Source of the DNA: Cellvibrio sp.
Lineage (GTDB): Bacteria > Pseudomonadota > Gammaproteobacteria > Pseudomonadales > Cellvibrionaceae
Direction: 5' to 3'
Assembly (NCBI GenBank): GCA_021323495.1
Contig: JAJQJO010000026.1
Location: 1 to 16,691 of the forward strand
Length of the DNA: 16,691 nucleotides
A program made the translations under genes and the position numbers. The notes under the pieces were generated by a model, which made no database searches, was not told the origin of the DNA, and was given only the letters and a program-made list of their open reading frames with translations. Positions 15,025 through 16,691 of this stretch are shown piece by piece. Every line of letters starts with the position of its first letter. The first letter of the stretch is position 1.

Positions 15025-15046
15025 TGCACAGGCGGCCGCCTGTGCA
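15025..15046. repeat. 22-bp perfect palindrome between transporter and GH94 genes
   Basis: TGCACAGGCGG followed directly by its exact reverse complement, within the 68-bp gap. In RNA it gives a very stable hairpin (9-bp stem, GGCC loop) without a T-tract, so it is not a normal terminator. It may stabilise or set the ratio of the two messages, or bind a dimeric protein. Confidence 0.75.
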
Positions 15047-15058
15047 GTATTAAGGGAA

Positions 15059-16435
15059 TTACACAATTGCAGCTTTACGTGCGATCAAATCGCTTTGGAT
15101 TTTTACCAGCTGGTGTTTATCAAGATGATAAAAAGTCATTACCCCAACAGCGGCAAATGCAAATAACGCAGGAATAAAAGACATAAGCCAAACAATACCC
15201 GATTGCGATTCGGCAGATTGAACCGTGTTAGCAACATAACCCAAAGCCGTAAATACCGACCCCATTACTGCGGCGGCCAGGGCCGTACCGAGCTTTTGGG
15301 AAAAAGTCGCCGCAGCAAACGTCATTGCAGTTGCGCGGCGGCCAGTGCGCCATTCGTTGTAATCGGCAGTGTCCGCATACATGGAGAAGGCCAAAGGTGA
15401 CTTGGGCCCCAATACAAAACCAATCATAATTTGCAGCGCAAACATCAAGGTGATTTGGTCTTTTGGAATAAAGTAAAAGGCGATCGACAACACACCTGTT
15501 ATGGACATCAGGATCATCATCAGGATTTTTTTATCGATGAATTTTGTCATGATTGGTGTACAAGCGGCACCTGCGGCAGCGGCAGCCATATAGGCAGGAA
15601 CAAAACCGGCCATTAATTCGGGGCGTTCAACATAATATTTAAAATAGTAGGCTGCAGATGATGTGCGCAGCGTAATCGTGATCATGATGATCAACGCCAA
15701 AAAGAACAACACAACCCAGGGGCGGTTTTGCGTCAAGTCACGAACATCTTGCCAGACATTTGTTTTTTGTTCAGGCGGCGGAGCAATACGTTCGCGCGTG
15801 TTAAAAAACGTGATGGTAAACAATATGCAGGCGGCAATGCCCCACACAGCCATGGTTAACTGCCAACCCAACTTTTCATCGCCATTGCCAAGCCATTCAA
15901 CTAGCGAAGGCGTGGCAGCGGTCACCAATGTCGCGCCGCCAAATGCAAAAATAAATCGCAAGCCATTGATGGTGGAACGCTCCTGCGGATCATTCGACAT
16001 TACTCCCGACAGCGCATTGTAGGGAATATTGATGCAGGTGTAACACACCATCATCAGCAGGTAAGTGCAATACGCCCACACGATTTTTCCATTTTCAGAC
16101 AAATCCGGGGTGGTGTAAGTCAGTACGCCCGCCGCCGCCAGGGGTAATGACATCCAAATTAAATAAGGACGGAACTTTCCAAAGCGCGTATTAGTGCGAT
16201 CTGCTGCTGCGCCGATGATAGGATCGGTAAATGCGTTGACAATCTTGATGACAAACATCATCGAGGCCGCCGCTGCCGCCGAAATCCCGAATACATCGGT
16301 ATAAAAAATCATTAAAAAAGTGGCGATATTCATCCAGAAAAAATTGAACCCGCTATCTGCCAAGCCATAGCTGATTTTTTCACGCCAGGGTAAACGCACT
16401 AGAACCGGTGGCGGAGCATTATTGTTGTTATTCAC
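15059..16435 (-). CDS. GPH-family sugar:cation symporter (MFS)
   Basis: The 458-residue, roughly 12-helix membrane protein belongs to the glycoside-pentoside-hexuronide (MelB/GusB/XylP-like) group. Marks are YGLADSGFNFFWMNIATFLMIFYTDVFG (23-50) in helix 1 and the loop DPIIGAAADRTNTRFGKFRPYL (71-92) with conserved Asp71, Asp79, Arg80, Arg84 and FRP. It should carry a sugar or sugar acid across the inner membrane with a cation. With the GH94 gene 68 bp downstream, cellobionate (or cellobiose) is the likely substrate; this is inferred from context only. The start is GTG at 16435, with GAGG seven bases upstream and an odd run of five Asn after Met. It lies 37 bp after the LacI-type gene with no terminator between, so the three may be one operon. 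Confidence 0.9.
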   Translation of the reverse strand: MNNNNNAPPPVLVRLPWREKISYGLADSGFNFFWMNIATFLMIFYTDVFGISAAAAASMMFVIKIVNAFTDPIIGAAADRTNTRFGKFRPYLIWMSLPLAAAGVLTYTTPDLSENGKIVWAYCTYLLMMVCYTCINIPYNALSGVMSNDPQERSTINGLRFIFAFGGATLVTAATPSLVEWLGNGDEKLGWQLTMAVWGIAACILFTITFFNTRERIAPPPEQKTNVWQDVRDLTQNRPWVVLFFLALIIMITITLRTSSAAYYFKYYVERPELMAGFVPAYMAAAAAGAACTPIMTKFIDKKILMMILMSITGVLSIAFYFIPKDQITLMFALQIMIGFVLGPKSPLAFSMYADTADYNEWRTGRRATAMTFAAATFSQKLGTALAAAVMGSVFTALGYVANTVQSAESQSGIVWLMSFIPALFAFAAVGVMTFYHLDKHQLVKIQSDLIARKAAIV

Positions 16436-16472
16436 GCACGAACCTCAAATCATTTTTACTATTAACTGAACG

Positions 16473-16691
16473 TTATATGCGACTGGTCGACGCACGTTTT
16501 TTAATTTCGTAACCCATATCGACTTTTTTGGATTCGATCGACTTTTCATTCAGCACCCGGATAATCATTTCCGATGCTTTTACACCCATTTCGTAACGAC
16601 CAACAGACACACTGGTCAACGAGGGATTCACATACCCAGCTGCTTCAATATCATTAAAACCGCAAATGGCCATATCCTGGGGAACACGGAT
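16473..16691 (-). CDS. LacI-family transcriptional regulator, C-terminal end only
   Basis: The last 72 residues of a LacI/GalR-type regulator; the DNA-binding domain and most of the sugar-binding domain lie beyond the window edge. The frame is open to 16691 and reads IRVPQDMAICGFNDIEAAGYVNPSLTSVSV, which matches the family block VPxDxxxxGFDDxxxAxxxxPxLTTV, followed by YEMGVKASEMIIRVL. The usual second Asp of GFDD is Asn here. ATG at 16673 is internal and not the start. Its place directly before the transporter and phosphorylase suggests it controls them in response to a cello-sugar or aldonate. It ends with TAA at 16475-16473. Confidence 0.88.
   Translation of the reverse strand: MRVPQDMAICGFNDIEAAGYVNPSLTSVSVGRYEMGVKASEMIIRVLNEKSIESKKVDMGYEIKKRASTSRI

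Noticed and set aside
15025..15046. Palindrome with an embedded rare-cutter site as a cloning linker artefact
   Set aside because: It sits in a normal-looking intergenic gap between two intact genes, and the palindrome extends well beyond any linker octamer.
16473..16673. A complete 66-residue gene starting at 16673
   Set aside because: The frame is open to the window edge and the upstream codons continue the LacI-family block, so this is the tail of a larger gene.

Overview
The window looks like chromosomal DNA from a cellulose-degrading gammaproteobacterium, most likely Cellvibrio or a close relative in the Cellvibrionaceae. This is inferred from three things: the Pseudomonas-type lptD / amgK-murU divergent arrangement, a secreted protein with a family 2 cellulose-binding module and a long polyserine linker (a trait of Cellvibrio, Saccharophagus and Teredinibacter), and a GH94 phosphorylase of the cellobionate type. 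I see no tRNA, rRNA, CRISPR array, insertion sequence or phage gene.

Left part (1-4830), envelope housekeeping. A 3'-truncated lptD (LPS assembly outer-membrane protein) runs leftwards off the window edge. It is divergent from amgK and murU, which overlap by ATGA and encode the sugar kinase and nucleotidyltransferase of the MurNAc recycling shortcut. After a small patch of 13-bp and 15-bp degenerate tandem repeats comes a membrane-anchored SPFH/prohibitin-like protein, closed by a strong bidirectional terminator.

Middle part (4847-8700). A leftward two-gene unit encodes a transmembrane Ser/Thr protein kinase, whose predicted extracytoplasmic part holds four TPR-like repeats each with a Cys-x7-Cys pair, and a small membrane protein of unknown family. 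On the right strand follow rpsT (ribosomal protein S20, GTG start, clear sigma70 promoter and terminator) and a DUF413/MaoP-like gene with a Lys/Ala/Pro-rich, histone-H1-like tail.

Right part (8747-16691), cellulose-related genes, all leftwards. Reading in the direction of transcription: the C-terminal end of a LacI-family regulator, a GPH-family sugar transporter, a GH94 phosphorylase that I assign to cellobionic acid, a terminator, a good sigma70 promoter with a long AT-rich leader, then a secreted CBM2-polyserine-DUF1587/1595/1592/1588/1585 protein and a Tat-exported DUF1552 protein. The first three genes form a plausible uptake and phosphorolysis operon for the aldonic acid ends made when cellulose is cut oxidatively. 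The last two form a secreted pair of unknown biochemical function whose cellulose-binding module and position suggest a role at the cellulose surface. This pair is the best candidate in the window for an undescribed system. The Cys-paired kinase and its partner come second.
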